Of a stretch of DNA of 64,000 nucleotides, positions 25,423 through 36,300 are shown one piece after another. The stretch comes from Spirosoma endophyticum (GTDB taxonomy: Bacteria > Bacteroidota > Bacteroidia > Cytophagales > Spirosomataceae), in NCBI RefSeq assembly GCF_900112365.1, contig NZ_FOLQ01000002.1:62001-126000 (forward strand), read 5' to 3'. Made by a program: the position numbers and the translations under genes. Position 1 is the stretch's first letter, and each line of letters opens with the position of its first letter. The notes under the pieces were generated by a model. That model saw only the letters and a program-made list of their open reading frames with translations. It was not told the origin of the DNA and searched no databases.

Positions 25423-26016
25423 ATGGCTACGTCAACACTGGTTCCTTCGGATGAACTACTACTCGCGGAACTCTGGACTCGATTCAAAGCCGGTGATGAG
25501 CAAGCTTTTGACCAACTGACTCGGGCACGGTATCGGGTACTATTTAATTATGCCACCCGCTTCACCAAAAACCGGGAGTTAATTAAGGACTGTATTCAGG
25601 ACCTGTTTCTGGAACTCTGGAACCGGCGCAAAGCCATTGTTGACACGCCCTACGTAACAATTTATCTCATTAAGGCATTGCGTAACAATTTGTTACGTAA
25701 ACTACGAAAGGAGCAGGGCTGGCGAGCGACTACCGATGAAGGAATTGAACCAGAAACCAGCATTACTGATGGGCAAACAGCCGAAACCGAATGGATTGCG
25801 CTTGAAGCCCTGACCGAAACCGAGCAAAGTCTCCGGCAGGCTGTGGGACAGTTGCCCCAGCGCCAACAGGAGGTTGTGTTCCTGAAATTTTACGAAGGTC
25901 TTTCAAATGAGGATATAGCCCAAGTGATGGAAATAGAAAAGCAGACTGTTGCTAACTTCCTCTATCGCGCCATGACGCAATTGCGGAACTATCTCCCCGC
26001 CCGTATTTTTTCTTAA
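25423..26016 (+). CDS. ECF RNA polymerase sigma factor
   Basis: A 197-residue sigma-70 family ECF factor of the type found with glycan loci in Bacteroidota. Region 2 spans about residues 28-95 (FDQLTRARYRVLFNYATRFT, DCIQDLFLELWNRRKAIV), and region 4 about residues 140-190 (LRQAVGQLPQRQQEVVFLKFYEGLSNEDIAQVM, then NFLYRAMTQLRNYL). Next downstream, after a long hairpin, is a FecR anti-sigma factor and then SusC with an STN domain, the standard trans-envelope signalling trio: ligand at SusC, relay through FecR, release of this sigma factor. Confidence 0.92.
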   Translation: MATSTLVPSDELLLAELWTRFKAGDEQAFDQLTRARYRVLFNYATRFTKNRELIKDCIQDLFLELWNRRKAIVDTPYVTIYLIKALRNNLLRKLRKEQGWRATTDEGIEPETSITDGQTAETEWIALEALTETEQSLRQAVGQLPQRQQEVVFLKFYEGLSNEDIAQVMEIEKQTVANFLYRAMTQLRNYLPARIFS

Positions 26017-26019
26017 ATT

Positions 26020-26142
26020 TTTCAAACACAGAGCGGTCCGCCGGTGCGGGACAGAGAAGGTACGAAGAACATAGAGATAAAAAATCTTTGTGCCCTCCGT
26101 GCCTTCTCTGTCCCGCACCGGCGGACCGCTCTGTGTTTGAAA
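26020..26142. repeat. long perfect hairpin, 41-bp arms
   Basis: Arms of 41 bp match perfectly (left arm from 26020, right arm ending 26142) around a 41-base loop. Each arm includes CGGTCCGCCGGTGCGG, a 16-base word seen again at about 46799. Located between sigma factor and fecR. Confidence 0.85.
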
Positions 26143-26240
26143 TCCTGCAACTAATTCTCAAAAAATTTCTGTCAGAAAGAGTATTGCCCCGGTAAGTCGG
26201 TCTATTTCTCTGTAAAAGGGGAAACCGAGACAACCTGAGC

Positions 26241-27353
26241 ATGCCTGATTATACCTGCTATACGTTCGACGAATTCGTGCTGGACAGCCACTTCAGGCGG
26301 TGGGCGCTGGCCGATGCTCCGGCCGATCAGATGTTCTGGAATGACTGGTTGCGGGCAAATCCCGACAAACTGGATCTGGTACTGGCGGCCCGGCAGTTTG
26401 TCGTTCAGATGCAACAGGCGCAGGACGAGCTGTCTGACGATGAGCTGGATAATGAATTAGATCGATTGAAAATAGCTCGTCAACAGGTGTCGGATGAGGA
26501 TAAATCTGGTGGTCGACAGGAATTTATGAACTGGTTGTTCATGGCTGCGGCTGTAGTCGTTGTGGGCATCGGTACGTTGGTCTATGTCAATCAGCGGCCA
26601 GGTGATACACCATTGGCTGCTTATCAAAAACAAGCCGAACAGGATGCCGGACCGCTACGTGAGGTTACGAACGAAACGTCGTCGAGCCAGCTCGTTACGT
26701 TGCCAGACGGAAGCCAGGTGACGCTCCATAAAGGCAGCCGGATCAGTTTCCCTCGTGCATTTACGGCAAAGCAGCGGGAGGTATTTCTGGTTGGCGAAGC
26801 GTTCTTTAGCGTGGTACGTCGCCCAAAACAACCCTTTTTAGTCTATACAAATCAGTTGACTACCAGAGTATTAGGGACAAGCTTTACGGTACGTGCCTAC
26901 GCTGATGACAAGGAAGCAAAAGTAATTGTTCGCACGGGTAAGGTGTCGGTGTTCACCACGCCAGCCGATAAGAAACCAGGCGAGTTCGATGATAAAAATC
27001 CGGCGTTTATTCTGACGCCCAACCAGCAGGTAACACTGGACCGGGAGGAGAAACAACTGAAACGGTCGCTGGTCGCTGCGCCCGAGCCCGTAGCCGTTAC
27101 GTCGGCCCAGCCGCAAGCCACTGTGTTTGACCATACGCCCGTCGTGTCGGTATTCAAAAAACTGGAAACTACCTATGGCATTGTCATTAATTACGACGCC
27201 GACCTGCTGGCCAACTGCGAGCTAACCGCCGAGTTTGGCACGGAGTCGATGTACGAAAAATTAGACCTGATCTGCCGGGCAACGGACTCCCGTTATGAGG
27301 TTATCGACGCCCAAATTGTCATTTATAGCAAAGGCTGCCGACCGGCCAACTGA
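26241..27353 (+). CDS. FecR family anti-sigma factor
   Basis: A 370-residue transmembrane regulator. Cytosolic N-terminus of ~95 residues (sigma-binding; WNDWLRANPDK is the usual motif), one membrane segment at about 96-116 (FMNWLFMAAAVVVVGIGTLV), a periplasmic FecR domain (SQLVTLPDGSQVTLHKGS, REVFLVGEAFFSV, VLGTSFTVRAY) and a C-terminal DUF4974 domain (VSVFKKLETTYGIVINYD) that contacts the STN domain of the receptor. It pairs with the ECF sigma factor upstream and SusC downstream. Confidence 0.93.
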   Translation: MPDYTCYTFDEFVLDSHFRRWALADAPADQMFWNDWLRANPDKLDLVLAARQFVVQMQQAQDELSDDELDNELDRLKIARQQVSDEDKSGGRQEFMNWLFMAAAVVVVGIGTLVYVNQRPGDTPLAAYQKQAEQDAGPLREVTNETSSSQLVTLPDGSQVTLHKGSRISFPRAFTAKQREVFLVGEAFFSVVRRPKQPFLVYTNQLTTRVLGTSFTVRAYADDKEAKVIVRTGKVSVFTTPADKKPGEFDDKNPAFILTPNQQVTLDREEKQLKRSLVAAPEPVAVTSAQPQATVFDHTPVVSVFKKLETTYGIVINYDADLLANCELTAEFGTESMYEKLDLICRATDSRYEVIDAQIVIYSKGCRPAN

Positions 27354-27578
27354 GCAACGTACCGTATGAACCAACCTAACACCCGTATGAGAAAACAGTA
27401 CCAATCACTCGTCTGAATGCAGGCCTAGCCCTATCGCTGTCGCTAGGGCAGCCGATGCCTGCGCGGAACCACTACGTTATCCATCCTCTCCGATTTCAAC
27501 AGTTTTTTCAATCCAGGTGAATACTGGGTAAGGGGATTCTTTGCGCCAAATTTTTACTACGTATTTTCTATTAATTTT

Positions 27579-30500
27579 ATGCTAACCACTACAAAACCAC
27601 GGGTGATTTTCGGAAAAATCATGCGAACGGCGTTTTATCAGGTCTTCATCCTGGCCTGGTGTTCCAGCCTGGTGCTGGCCTTTGACGGAAAGGGGCAGGA
27701 GTTGCTAAACCGCCCTGTTTCGGTCACGATTGAAAATGAGCAGGTTGAACAGGCTATTAAAAAGATTGGCAAGCTGGCCTCCGTGAAGTTCATTTATAGT
27801 CCGCAGGTGATTCGTTCGAATCGGAAAGTGAACCTGTCCGTTCAGAGCCAACCGCTGTCGGAGGTGCTGAATACGTTGCTGACGCCACTTCAGGTAACCT
27901 ACGAAGTTGTTGGTTCTCAAATTATTCTGCGTAGCGCCAGTACCAGCCAACGTTCGGCTACGTTGCCGGTGAAGGAAGCACCGGTTGCGCCGACCGATCA
28001 AACCGTGAGTGGGACGGTTTCCGACGAAAAAGATGCACCACTGCCGGGCGTAACCATCGCTGTGAAAGGTACCACGCGTGGCACCACGACCGATGCCAAT
28101 GGGAAATACTCGCTCACTGTACCCGACCGAGCCGTTCTGGTTTACTCCTTTGTTGGGTACGAACGACAGGAAGTAGTTTTAGGTAATCAAACAGCCCTGA
28201 ACATTCAGTTGAAAGCGGAATCTCGGGGTTTGGATGAAGTCGTTGTGGTCGGGTATGGTACGCAGAAACGCGCTACGTTGACGGGCTCTGTGGCGACCAT
28301 CGATTCTAAAGTTTTTCAGGATAGAGGGGTTGTCGATAACCCATTATCGGCGTTGCAAGGGCAGATTCCGGGCGTAGTCGTCACGCGTACATCGTCGGCT
28401 CCCGGTCGGGCCAACTGGAACTTTCAGGTTCGGGGGGCCTCATCGAGCAACGGAGCCGAACCGCTGATCATCGTGGATGGCGTTCCGCTGGTGAATCAAA
28501 GCGCCCTGAATTCCATCAATCCGAACGACATTGACAATATTTCGGTCCTGAAAGATGCCTCGGCGGCAATTTACGGTGCCCGGGCAGCTGGTGGGGTTGT
28601 GCTGGTTACGACCAAGCGGGCGAAATCGGGCAAAGTGCAGATTCAGTACGATGGGTCCGTCTCCCAGAAAGTACTGGGTCTTCAACCGCATCTGATCGAT
28701 GTGCAGCAATTTGGTCAGGGCCTGATCGACGGGACCACGAACGATTTTTACGGCGTTCCGCCCACCTCGTTTCTCTGGTATCGGCTGGGGCAACTACAAG
28801 TTAATCCTCCGGCATCGGGCTTTATCGACTTCACTACGTATAACGGGCAGCCTGTTAGTCCGGCATCTCACCCGCTGAATCCAGGCTTTGGCGACGTGAA
28901 AGACATGACCTTTTTCAATACGAACTGGGTGGATGTGTTGTGGGGTAAAGCTACATCGACACAACACAATCTGAGTGTATCGGGCCGGGGTGAAAAATCG
29001 GGTTATCGGGTATCGCTGGGTTATTTGCGTGATGGCAGTATTCTGCAATGGGGTCAAAACTCAAACAGTCGCTACAATATCCGGCTGACGCACGATTACC
29101 AGTTTACGAGCAAACTGAAACTGGAATCGAATATTTCGCTGGAGAAAAACGACATCGTTCAACCGACTATGCTGAGTAGCGTACTGGGTCAGTATCAGCA
29201 ACCTGGCTTCCCGATTGAGACCTTAAACGGCAAACCCTATGCCTGGGGAACGCAATACAGCCCGAACTGGCAGGCCGAATTGGGCGGTGAAAATAGGGAG
29301 TATAACAGCCGGGTTTTCACTAATTTCAAGCTGACTTATGAACTGGGGAAAAACCTGCGGCTGGTGGGTACGGCGGGTTACAACTGGACCTCAACCGACA
29401 TCAAAGAACAGCAGAAGTCGATTCCTTGGTATAATTACCTCGGAACGATTCAGGCGGCCAGTAATCCCACACAGGCCCTTACGTATTATTCGCGCAGGCT
29501 GAATAAAGATTCGTATGCCAACCTGAACGCCTACCTGGAGTATTTTAAAACGTTCAACAGTATGCACGACGTTGGCGTTACAATCGGTACGAACTACGAG
29601 CGCGATGAGGCCAACTGGTATCTGGCCCGGACAAACTACATCGCCAATGACAACGTACCGTCGTTGAACCTCGGTATCGGCGATAACACCACCAAGAGCG
29701 TAAATGAAAATCAGAATCACTACGCCATCGGGTCTTATTTTGGCCGGTTCAACTACGCGTTCAAACAAAAATATCTGGTCGAAGTAAACGCTCGCTACGA
29801 CGGTTCGTCGAAGTTTAGCGCGGCCAATCGCTGGAAACCCTTTTATGGTGTATCGGCTGGCTGGCGCGTTTCGCAGGAAGAGTTCATGAAAGGACTCACC
29901 TGGCTGGATGAACTGAAATTGCGCGCGTCCTATGGCACGGTTGGTAATCAGAACGGGATCGGCCTGTATGATTACATTCAGCTACTGAACGTAAGTGCTA
30001 CGTCTGGTCCAAGCAGCAGCGGTTACCCGATTATCGGTACGGCTCCGGTCGTGTATGTGGGGCCAACCGCCAGTTTAGTGAGTCTGAACCGTACCTGGGA
30101 GAAGATCGAAACGACCAACGTTGGCGTCGATTATTCGGTGCTGCAACGGCGCCTGTCGGGTAGTTTCGATTACTTCGTGAAGCATAACCGCAACATGCTG
30201 TTGGGCCAAACCTATGCCGCCGTCATTGGGGCCACGGCTCCGGCCGGTAATATTGGCCACCTGAAAGCCTGGGGCTGGGAAACATCGATTCAGTGGAGAG
30301 ACAAGATCGGTAGCGTAAATTATCGAATCGGTGGTTCGCTGACCGACAACCAGAACAAGTTGCTGAGCTACGGCGGTGCCAATTTGATTAACCCCGGCAT
30401 CAATGCGAACGTAGAAGGCTATGCCCTGAACTCGTATTTCGGACTGGAATATGCCGGCCGTATTCAAACGGCTGAGCAACTGGCCGCTTACCGTCCGCTG

Positions 30501-31169
30501 GCTACCGGTAATAACATCAGCATGCCCGTAACGACGGCCAGCGTGCCGGGTGTTCGATTAGGCGACAACATGTTTAAAGACCTGAACGGCGATGGCAAAC
30601 TAACGACGCCGGGCGATCTGAAATACCTGGGCCGGGATGATCCACGCTATTGTTTCGCGCTGAATCTGGGCGCCGATTGGAAAGGTTTCGATGTCTCGGC
30701 GGTGTTTCAGGGGGTTGGACAACGTACCATTTTTCGGGATGGGAACTGGCGTGTGCCCTTTGGCTCCATCTTCCAGGGGCAAACCGATTTCTGGGTAGGC
30801 AAAACCTGGACACCAACGAACACCGATGCGTATTACCCGAATTTGTCAACGGGCCAGAACGGCACAACCTACAATACCTACAGTTATCAGGCTTCGGACT
30901 GGTCGGTACAAAACGGCGCGTATGTTCGGTTGAAGAACCTGGTGATTGGCTACACGTTGCCAGTGTCCCTCACGCAACGGGTGAAAATCGACCGGTTTCG
31001 TATCTACTACTCGGGCAGCGACCTGTGGGAAATCAGCAAAATTAAAGATGGCTGGGACCCCGAAGCGCCAAGAACGGCGGGTCGTACGGCTGATCCTAAC
31101 CGGAATACCGCCGTTGATCGCTATCCCTTCTATCGTCTACATACGGTCGGCGTAAACGTCACTTTTTAA
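27579..31169 (+). CDS. SusC/RagA TonB-linked outer membrane receptor with STN domain
   Basis: A 1196-residue outer membrane transporter that imports oligosaccharides with its SusD lid. In order: N-terminal signal sequence (MRTAFYQVFILAWCSSLVLA region), STN domain at about residues 45-110 (VEQAIKKIGKLASVKFIYSP), carboxypeptidase-D-like domain about 135-215 (VSGTVSDEKDAPLPGVTIAV), plug domain from about 220 with the SusC hallmark VVVVGYGTQKRATLTGSV, then the 22-strand barrel to the C-terminal VGVNVTF. The STN domain shows this is a signalling receptor, matching the sigma/FecR pair. ATG 27579 is kept; ATG at MRTAFYQ (27621) is an alternative that gives a tighter signal peptide. Confidence 0.95.
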   Translation: MLTTTKPRVIFGKIMRTAFYQVFILAWCSSLVLAFDGKGQELLNRPVSVTIENEQVEQAIKKIGKLASVKFIYSPQVIRSNRKVNLSVQSQPLSEVLNTLLTPLQVTYEVVGSQIILRSASTSQRSATLPVKEAPVAPTDQTVSGTVSDEKDAPLPGVTIAVKGTTRGTTTDANGKYSLTVPDRAVLVYSFVGYERQEVVLGNQTALNIQLKAESRGLDEVVVVGYGTQKRATLTGSVATIDSKVFQDRGVVDNPLSALQGQIPGVVVTRTSSAPGRANWNFQVRGASSSNGAEPLIIVDGVPLVNQSALNSINPNDIDNISVLKDASAAIYGARAAGGVVLVTTKRAKSGKVQIQYDGSVSQKVLGLQPHLIDVQQFGQGLIDGTTNDFYGVPPTSFLWYRLGQLQVNPPASGFIDFTTYNGQPVSPASHPLNPGFGDVKDMTFFNTNWVDVLWGKATSTQHNLSVSGRGEKSGYRVSLGYLRDGSILQWGQNSNSRYNIRLTHDYQFTSKLKLESNISLEKNDIVQPTMLSSVLGQYQQPGFPIETLNGKPYAWGTQYSPNWQAELGGENREYNSRVFTNFKLTYELGKNLRLVGTAGYNWTSTDIKEQQKSIPWYNYLGTIQAASNPTQALTYYSRRLNKDSYANLNAYLEYFKTFNSMHDVGVTIGTNYERDEANWYLARTNYIANDNVPSLNLGIGDNTTKSVNENQNHYAIGSYFGRFNYAFKQKYLVEVNARYDGSSKFSAANRWKPFYGVSAGWRVSQEEFMKGLTWLDELKLRASYGTVGNQNGIGLYDYIQLLNVSATSGPSSSGYPIIGTAPVVYVGPTASLVSLNRTWEKIETTNVGVDYSVLQRRLSGSFDYFVKHNRNMLLGQTYAAVIGATAPAGNIGHLKAWGWETSIQWRDKIGSVNYRIGGSLTDNQNKLLSYGGANLINPGINANVEGYALNSYFGLEYAGRIQTAEQLAAYRPLATGNNISMPVTTASVPGVRLGDNMFKDLNGDGKLTTPGDLKYLGRDDPRYCFALNLGADWKGFDVSAVFQGVGQRTIFRDGNWRVPFGSIFQGQTDFWVGKTWTPTNTDAYYPNLSTGQNGTTYNTYSYQASDWSVQNGAYVRLKNLVIGYTLPVSLTQRVKIDRFRIYYSGSDLWEISKIKDGWDPEAPRTAGRTADPNRNTAVDRYPFYRLHTVGVNVTF

Positions 31170-31177
31170 TCAGAACC

Positions 31178-31253
31178 TTAACTACCCCCACCCCCTAAAG
31201 GGGGCTTCACTCACTCTCAAGCCAAGCCCCCTTTAGGGGGTGGGGGTAGTTAA
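31178..31253. repeat. C/G-tract hairpin between susC and susD
   Basis: Perfect 30-bp arms (left 31178-31207, right 31224-31253) with CCCCCACCCCCTAAAGGGGG wording. A homologous element with the same core and a similar loop end (TCAAGC-AAGCCCCC) lies at 38608-38692. Being inside an operon, it may tune the susC:susD ratio. Confidence 0.85.
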
Positions 31254-31275
31254 GCTTGTTAATAATAGCAAAGAC

Positions 31276-33024
31276 ATGAAACCATTTCGATTATTCTATA
31301 CGCTCTTGTTAGTGGGCGCGCTCTCCCTAACACAGACCAGTTGCAATAAAGTACTGGAACTGGACCCCCTGGACCAGCTTTCGGATGCTGCCTACTGGAC
31401 ATCACCGAATGACTTTCTGCTGGCTGCCAACGGGTTCTATCCGTACATGCGGACGTTTGCCGACGTAGTGTATGACAACGTGCCGAACGCCACAACTCAG
31501 AATTACCATTCGGATTACAAGTCGGATATCGTGGCCTCACAAAATATTTTCAGCCGTGGCCTGAATACCGTACCCACGACCGATAATCCGTATAGCAACG
31601 GCTACTCCCGCATCCGGAATATTAACTACCTGCTGAGCAAGGCGCCAGCCTATCCGACACCGGCCGAGATCAGCAAATACGTAGCGGAAGCGAAGTTTTT
31701 TCGGGCGTACATCTATTTTGATCTGCTCCAGATTTACGGCGGTGTTCCCATTATCAGCAAGTTGCTGGCACCCAATTCGCCCGAGTTACAGGCACCCCGC
31801 AATACCCGCGATGAAGTTGTCGATTTCGTCATCAAAGATCTCAACGAAGCCATTGCCGATCTGCCGAATAAAACGGGTCAGACGGCGGCCGAACTGGGAC
31901 GTATCAATAAAGAGGTGGCTCAGTCGTTTCTGGGTAGGGTCGCGTTGTATGAGGGAACGTGGCAGAAATTTCGGTCGGGCGCACGGGCCAATGCGCTGCT
32001 GGACGTAGCGATCAGTGCGAGTGGTGCCGTGATCACGGGCGGCCAGTATAGCCTGTTTGCGCCGGCGGCACTGGGCGATTCGGCGCAGAAATACATGTTC
32101 ATTCTGGAAAACCAGAAGTCGAATCCGGCTAGTATTCAGAAGTCGGCCAACAACGAATACATCCTGGCGAACCGCTACGACCAAACAGTACGGATGATCA
32201 ACAACAACGTTACCCGGTCGGCGGGCGTGGGGCTGACGAAGGGTTTTGTGAACATGTACCTGAGTAAAGATGGCCTGCCAATCGAGAAGTCACCCCTGTT
32301 TAAAGGGTATGCTACAATGACGTCTGAGTTCGAGAATCGTGATAACCGAATGCGGTACAACATGCGTATTGCGGGTGGTTATTACTGGTCGTCAAACGCC
32401 AACTGGCGGATCGACTGGACGAACGGTCCGGCTGATCGGGCTAATGCCGATGGATCGCCTTTCAAGCCGTATGCCAATGGTTTGTCAGGCTATTCCAGTC
32501 AGAAATTTATTGGGGAACGGCAGGTGCCTGACAATCAGGAAGGATTCGACTATCCAGTAATTCGGTATGCTGAAGTGCTGTTAAATTACGCAGAGGCCAT
32601 TTATGAACGTAACGGAACCATCAGCGATGCTGATCTGGACAAATCCCTGAATCTGGTCCGTAATCGGGTAAACAAAATCATGCCGAAACTGAGCAATCAG
32701 TTTGTAACGGCGAATGGTCTCAACATGCAAACCGAAATTCGGCGGGAACGTACTATCGAATTATACATGGAAGGTTTCCGGCTCGATGATCTGAAACGCT
32801 GGAAAACGGCTGTTGACGTGTTGACCAAACCGTTAGTAGGTATCAAATGGACGGGCACTGAATTTCAGACGCTCTGGCCGTCGCAAGCCGCTACGGCGAA
32901 GGATGCCCAAGGGAACCTCATCGTGGACGGTAGCCGGTCGTTCAGCGAGAAAAATTACCTGTTGCCAATCCCTTCCCAGCAGATTCAGTTGAACCCGCAA
33001 CTGACCCAGAATCCGGGCTGGTAA
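31276..33024 (+). CDS. SusD/RagB family glycan-binding lipoprotein
   Basis: A 582-residue surface lipoprotein. ATG 31276 (MKPFRLFYTLLLVG) opens a signal peptide with lipobox QTSC; the frame extends to 31240, but that part lies in the hairpin. Typical SusD features: LELDPLDQLSDAAYW after the Cys, helical TPR-like core (YVAEAKFFRAYIYFDLLQIYGGVPI), the NYAEAIYERNG helix, and the closing motif RRERTIELYMEGFRLDDLKRW followed by LLPIPSQQIQLNPQLTQNPGW. It forms the lid of the upstream SusC. Confidence 0.95.
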   Translation: MKPFRLFYTLLLVGALSLTQTSCNKVLELDPLDQLSDAAYWTSPNDFLLAANGFYPYMRTFADVVYDNVPNATTQNYHSDYKSDIVASQNIFSRGLNTVPTTDNPYSNGYSRIRNINYLLSKAPAYPTPAEISKYVAEAKFFRAYIYFDLLQIYGGVPIISKLLAPNSPELQAPRNTRDEVVDFVIKDLNEAIADLPNKTGQTAAELGRINKEVAQSFLGRVALYEGTWQKFRSGARANALLDVAISASGAVITGGQYSLFAPAALGDSAQKYMFILENQKSNPASIQKSANNEYILANRYDQTVRMINNNVTRSAGVGLTKGFVNMYLSKDGLPIEKSPLFKGYATMTSEFENRDNRMRYNMRIAGGYYWSSNANWRIDWTNGPADRANADGSPFKPYANGLSGYSSQKFIGERQVPDNQEGFDYPVIRYAEVLLNYAEAIYERNGTISDADLDKSLNLVRNRVNKIMPKLSNQFVTANGLNMQTEIRRERTIELYMEGFRLDDLKRWKTAVDVLTKPLVGIKWTGTEFQTLWPSQAATAKDAQGNLIVDGSRSFSEKNYLLPIPSQQIQLNPQLTQNPGW

Positions 33025-33052
33025 TCCATTCATGTACTCTTCCCATGTGACG

Positions 33053-33094
33053 CAAGCAGGGCTTTTAGAATAAATAACCTAAAAGCCCTGCTTG
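33053..33094 (+). terminator. hairpin after susD
   Basis: A perfect 16-bp stem (CAAGCAGGGCTTTTAG and its complement) around 10 bases, 28 bases after the susD stop. No clear T run follows, so it may attenuate rather than end transcription. Confidence 0.6.
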
Positions 33095-33200
33095 CTCAAA
33101 CCATTAACGCCAGGCGCCTGACCTACGGCGATGGGGTTTGTCATGCCTAATCTATCTGAAAATCATCTTTCTTCTATTCCTTTCTCCTAAAAACTCGCGT

Positions 33201-33311
33201 ATGAATTTCGTCACCACTACGTCCGATCTTGCCAATTCAAGGCCTTCCAGAAAGTCCTACTTTTTGATCGGAATTATCACGGTCCTGTCGTTCGTTTTTG
33301 TCGTTTCGTAG
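33201..33311 (+). pseudogene. severed signal peptide of the alginate-lyase-family protein
   Basis: ATG 33201 opens 36 codons (MNFVTTTSDLANSRPSRK..., then ITVLSFVFVVS) that end at an in-frame TAG, 33309-33311. The next codons, TSFAQSFVHPG, are in the same frame and complete a normal signal peptide with an AQ cleavage site. A single nonsense codon has therefore cut the export signal from the mature protein. Confidence 0.75.
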
Positions 33312-33332
33312 ACATCTTTTGCGCAGTCATTT

Positions 33333-36300
33333 GTGCATCCAGGTCTGCTGCATAAACAGGCCGATCTGGATCGGATGAAAGCTAAAATTGATGCCAACAC
33401 GCAACCCTGGAAAGCGAGTTGGGACATTCTGGTGGCGAACTCTCATTCGTCGCTGACCCGGGCGTTTACCAACCCTGTACCAGCTACGATTTACCGGGGG
33501 TTTAATGGCACGAATGCCGAGAACTATGCGTCTCTTTTTCGGGACGCGGCATCGGCGTACGCAACGGCCCTGCGGTGGAAAATAACGGGTGATGCTGCCT
33601 ACGCCGAGAAGTCAATCGCGATCATGAACGCCTGGTCTGCGTCGCTAACAACCATTAGTGGTACGTCGGATAAGTTTTTGTTGGCGGGTATTCAGGGGTA
33701 TCAACTGGCGAATGCGGCCGAAATTATGCGTACCTACAGCGGCTGGGCTCCCGCTGATCTTGCCCGTTACCAGAACTGGATGCTGACCGTTTTTTATTCG
33801 ATGAACCACGACTTTCTGGTCAATCACAACGGTGCCTGCATCAGCAATTACTGGGCCAACTGGGATCTGTGCAACATGGCGTCCATGCTCAGCATCGGCG
33901 TCCTATGCGACCGACGGGACATCTACAACGAAGCCGTTGATTACTTCAAAAACGGGGCTGGCATGGGTTCGATCAAGAACGTAGTGCCGTATGTGTACGG
34001 CGACCTTGGTCAATGGCAGGAAAGCGGTCGCGATCAGGGACATACAGTGCTTGGCGTTGCGCTGGCCGGTACGTTCTGCGAAATGGCCTGGAATCAGGGG
34101 GATGATTTATATGGATACGACGACAACCGGCTGCTGAAAGGCTTTGAATATATCGCCAAATACAACCTGGGGTATGAGGTTCCGTACACTACCTACAGTA
34201 ATTGCATTGGGGTTGTTCAGCCAATTGTGTCAGAAGATGGGCGGGGGAATATCCGTCCGGTTTGGGAACTAGTGTATAATCACTACGTCAATCGGAAAGG
34301 ATTGGTAGCCCCTTATATAACTCGCTTTGCGCAGATCGTGCGGCCCGAGGGCGGGGGCGGTAACTACGGCCCCAACAGCGGAGGCTACGACCAGTTGGGT
34401 TATGGAACGCTGGCGTTTTCGCTGGATGAGCCAGTCAAGCCCAATAACCAGACTATTACGTTCCCCGCCATCGCCAGTAAGGAATTCGGTGCCGCCGATT
34501 TCAATCCGGGTGCTACGGCCAGTTCGGGTTTGCCGGTCGTTTATTCCAGCTCGAATCCGGTCATCGCGTCGGTGAATGCGGATGGAACGATTCACGTATC
34601 GAAACCGGGCACAACGACCATTATTGCCCAGCAAATGGGTGATTCTCAGTACAACCTGGCACCGGTTGTTTACCAAACACTGACCGTAAACCAGATTCCC
34701 GGTGTGACGGATGGCACCTGGACGAACACCGCAGGCATTACGACCAGCACGATCTCATCAACCGCTGGCAGTGCTGATCTCACCTGGCCGGGGCAGACCT
34801 TCGTAGTGGGCGATCTGGTTCGGTTAACGGGAACGGTTCCGGGTGGTTTCATCGCCAATACGGCTTATAACGTAGTGGCTGTCAATGGTAGCAAGATACA
34901 GCTATCCCAACGGCCGGGCGGAACGGCTGTTGTCGCTACGTCTGCCATCGCTAATGGAACCGGTTTGCGCTTTCTGAAATGGTCGACGGCGACCAACTGG
35001 AGTGGATCGATTATTCCGGGGGGTGTTCAATCGAATGCTACGTTCGGGCCAACGAGTTTTGGTACTATTGGGGGCGTGACGCTGGATGGCAACATCACCG
35101 TCGGCACCCTGACCTATGCCGCCAATGGAACGGGGGAGTTGCACCTGGCCAGCGGCCTGAATGGCGGCACCCTAACCTTCCAGACGCTCTCGGGAACACC
35201 ATTACTAAACATGATCAACAGTGGTGCCCGGAAGCTTTTTATGGGAAATGCCAACAACAATTCGAGGGTGCCGTTGAAAATTGCCGGGACGCAGGGATTG
35301 AAAATCATGACGCCCATATACGGCAGCAGTGGCTCGTATGCCGGTTTACGCATTCAGGCCGCGATGGACTGGAGTGGCATGATGGGTGGAATTAATCTGG
35401 CACAAGGCACCATTGAACTGCACAACACCACCAACAGCACCACCGATGCCAACGACGTGTTGTTGCCACCCCGACGGTTTACAATGGGCACCGATGCCAC
35501 CGCCGTTCTGGTATTCAACGGGGCCAATTTGTACACCAGTAAACAAACCATTGGCGCACTGGATGGAACGGATATGGCCTATATTATTTCCCGAAATGCG
35601 CTGACGAACGGCGTTTCTACGCTGGCGATTGGTGCCGATAATCAGGATGGTACGTTTGAAGGAACCATTGGGTCGGGACCTACCGCTGATGCTGTCGACA
35701 AAGGCCGGGTGAACCTCGAAAAAATAGGGACGGGCACCCAAACTATCACCGGAGCCATCAAGAACGGGACGACAACTATTGGCGGAACGCCGTTCTACTC
35801 GACCGTAACGGTAACGAATGGAAAACTGATCCTGAACGGTGCAAATGAATATTTGGGGGCTACGACCGTAACGAGTGGCTCGCTTGTGGTAAATGGGTCG
35901 CTGGTTAGCCCCATTGCGGTTAGTGGTGGGGGGGTGGCAGGCACAGGTACCAGCACCGCTTCAGTAACCGTCGGAACAGGGGCAGGAACTGGGGCCGCCA
36001 TTGCGCCCGGTAATTCGGTGGGTACGTTCACGACCTCAGCAGGACTTTTACTAAACGCCGATGCTACGTATCAACTTGAATTCAACAGCAATCAGGCGTC
36101 GTTCGATAAGCTCGTTGCCAATGGGGTCACGATCAATAACGCCCTGTTGGCGATCACGGATGTAGGAACGGGCGGTACGTTGCCGACGGGGACCAGTTAT
36201 GTTATTGTCGATAACACGAGTAGCTCGCCAGTAACCGGCACGTTCAACGGATTAGCCGAGGGGAGTATGGTTACTCTAGGAACAAATAGCTTCCAGATCA

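Noticed and set aside
31240..31275. N-terminal extension of SusD
   Set aside because: It lies in a 30-bp-arm hairpin and would place extra residues before a good lipoprotein signal peptide.
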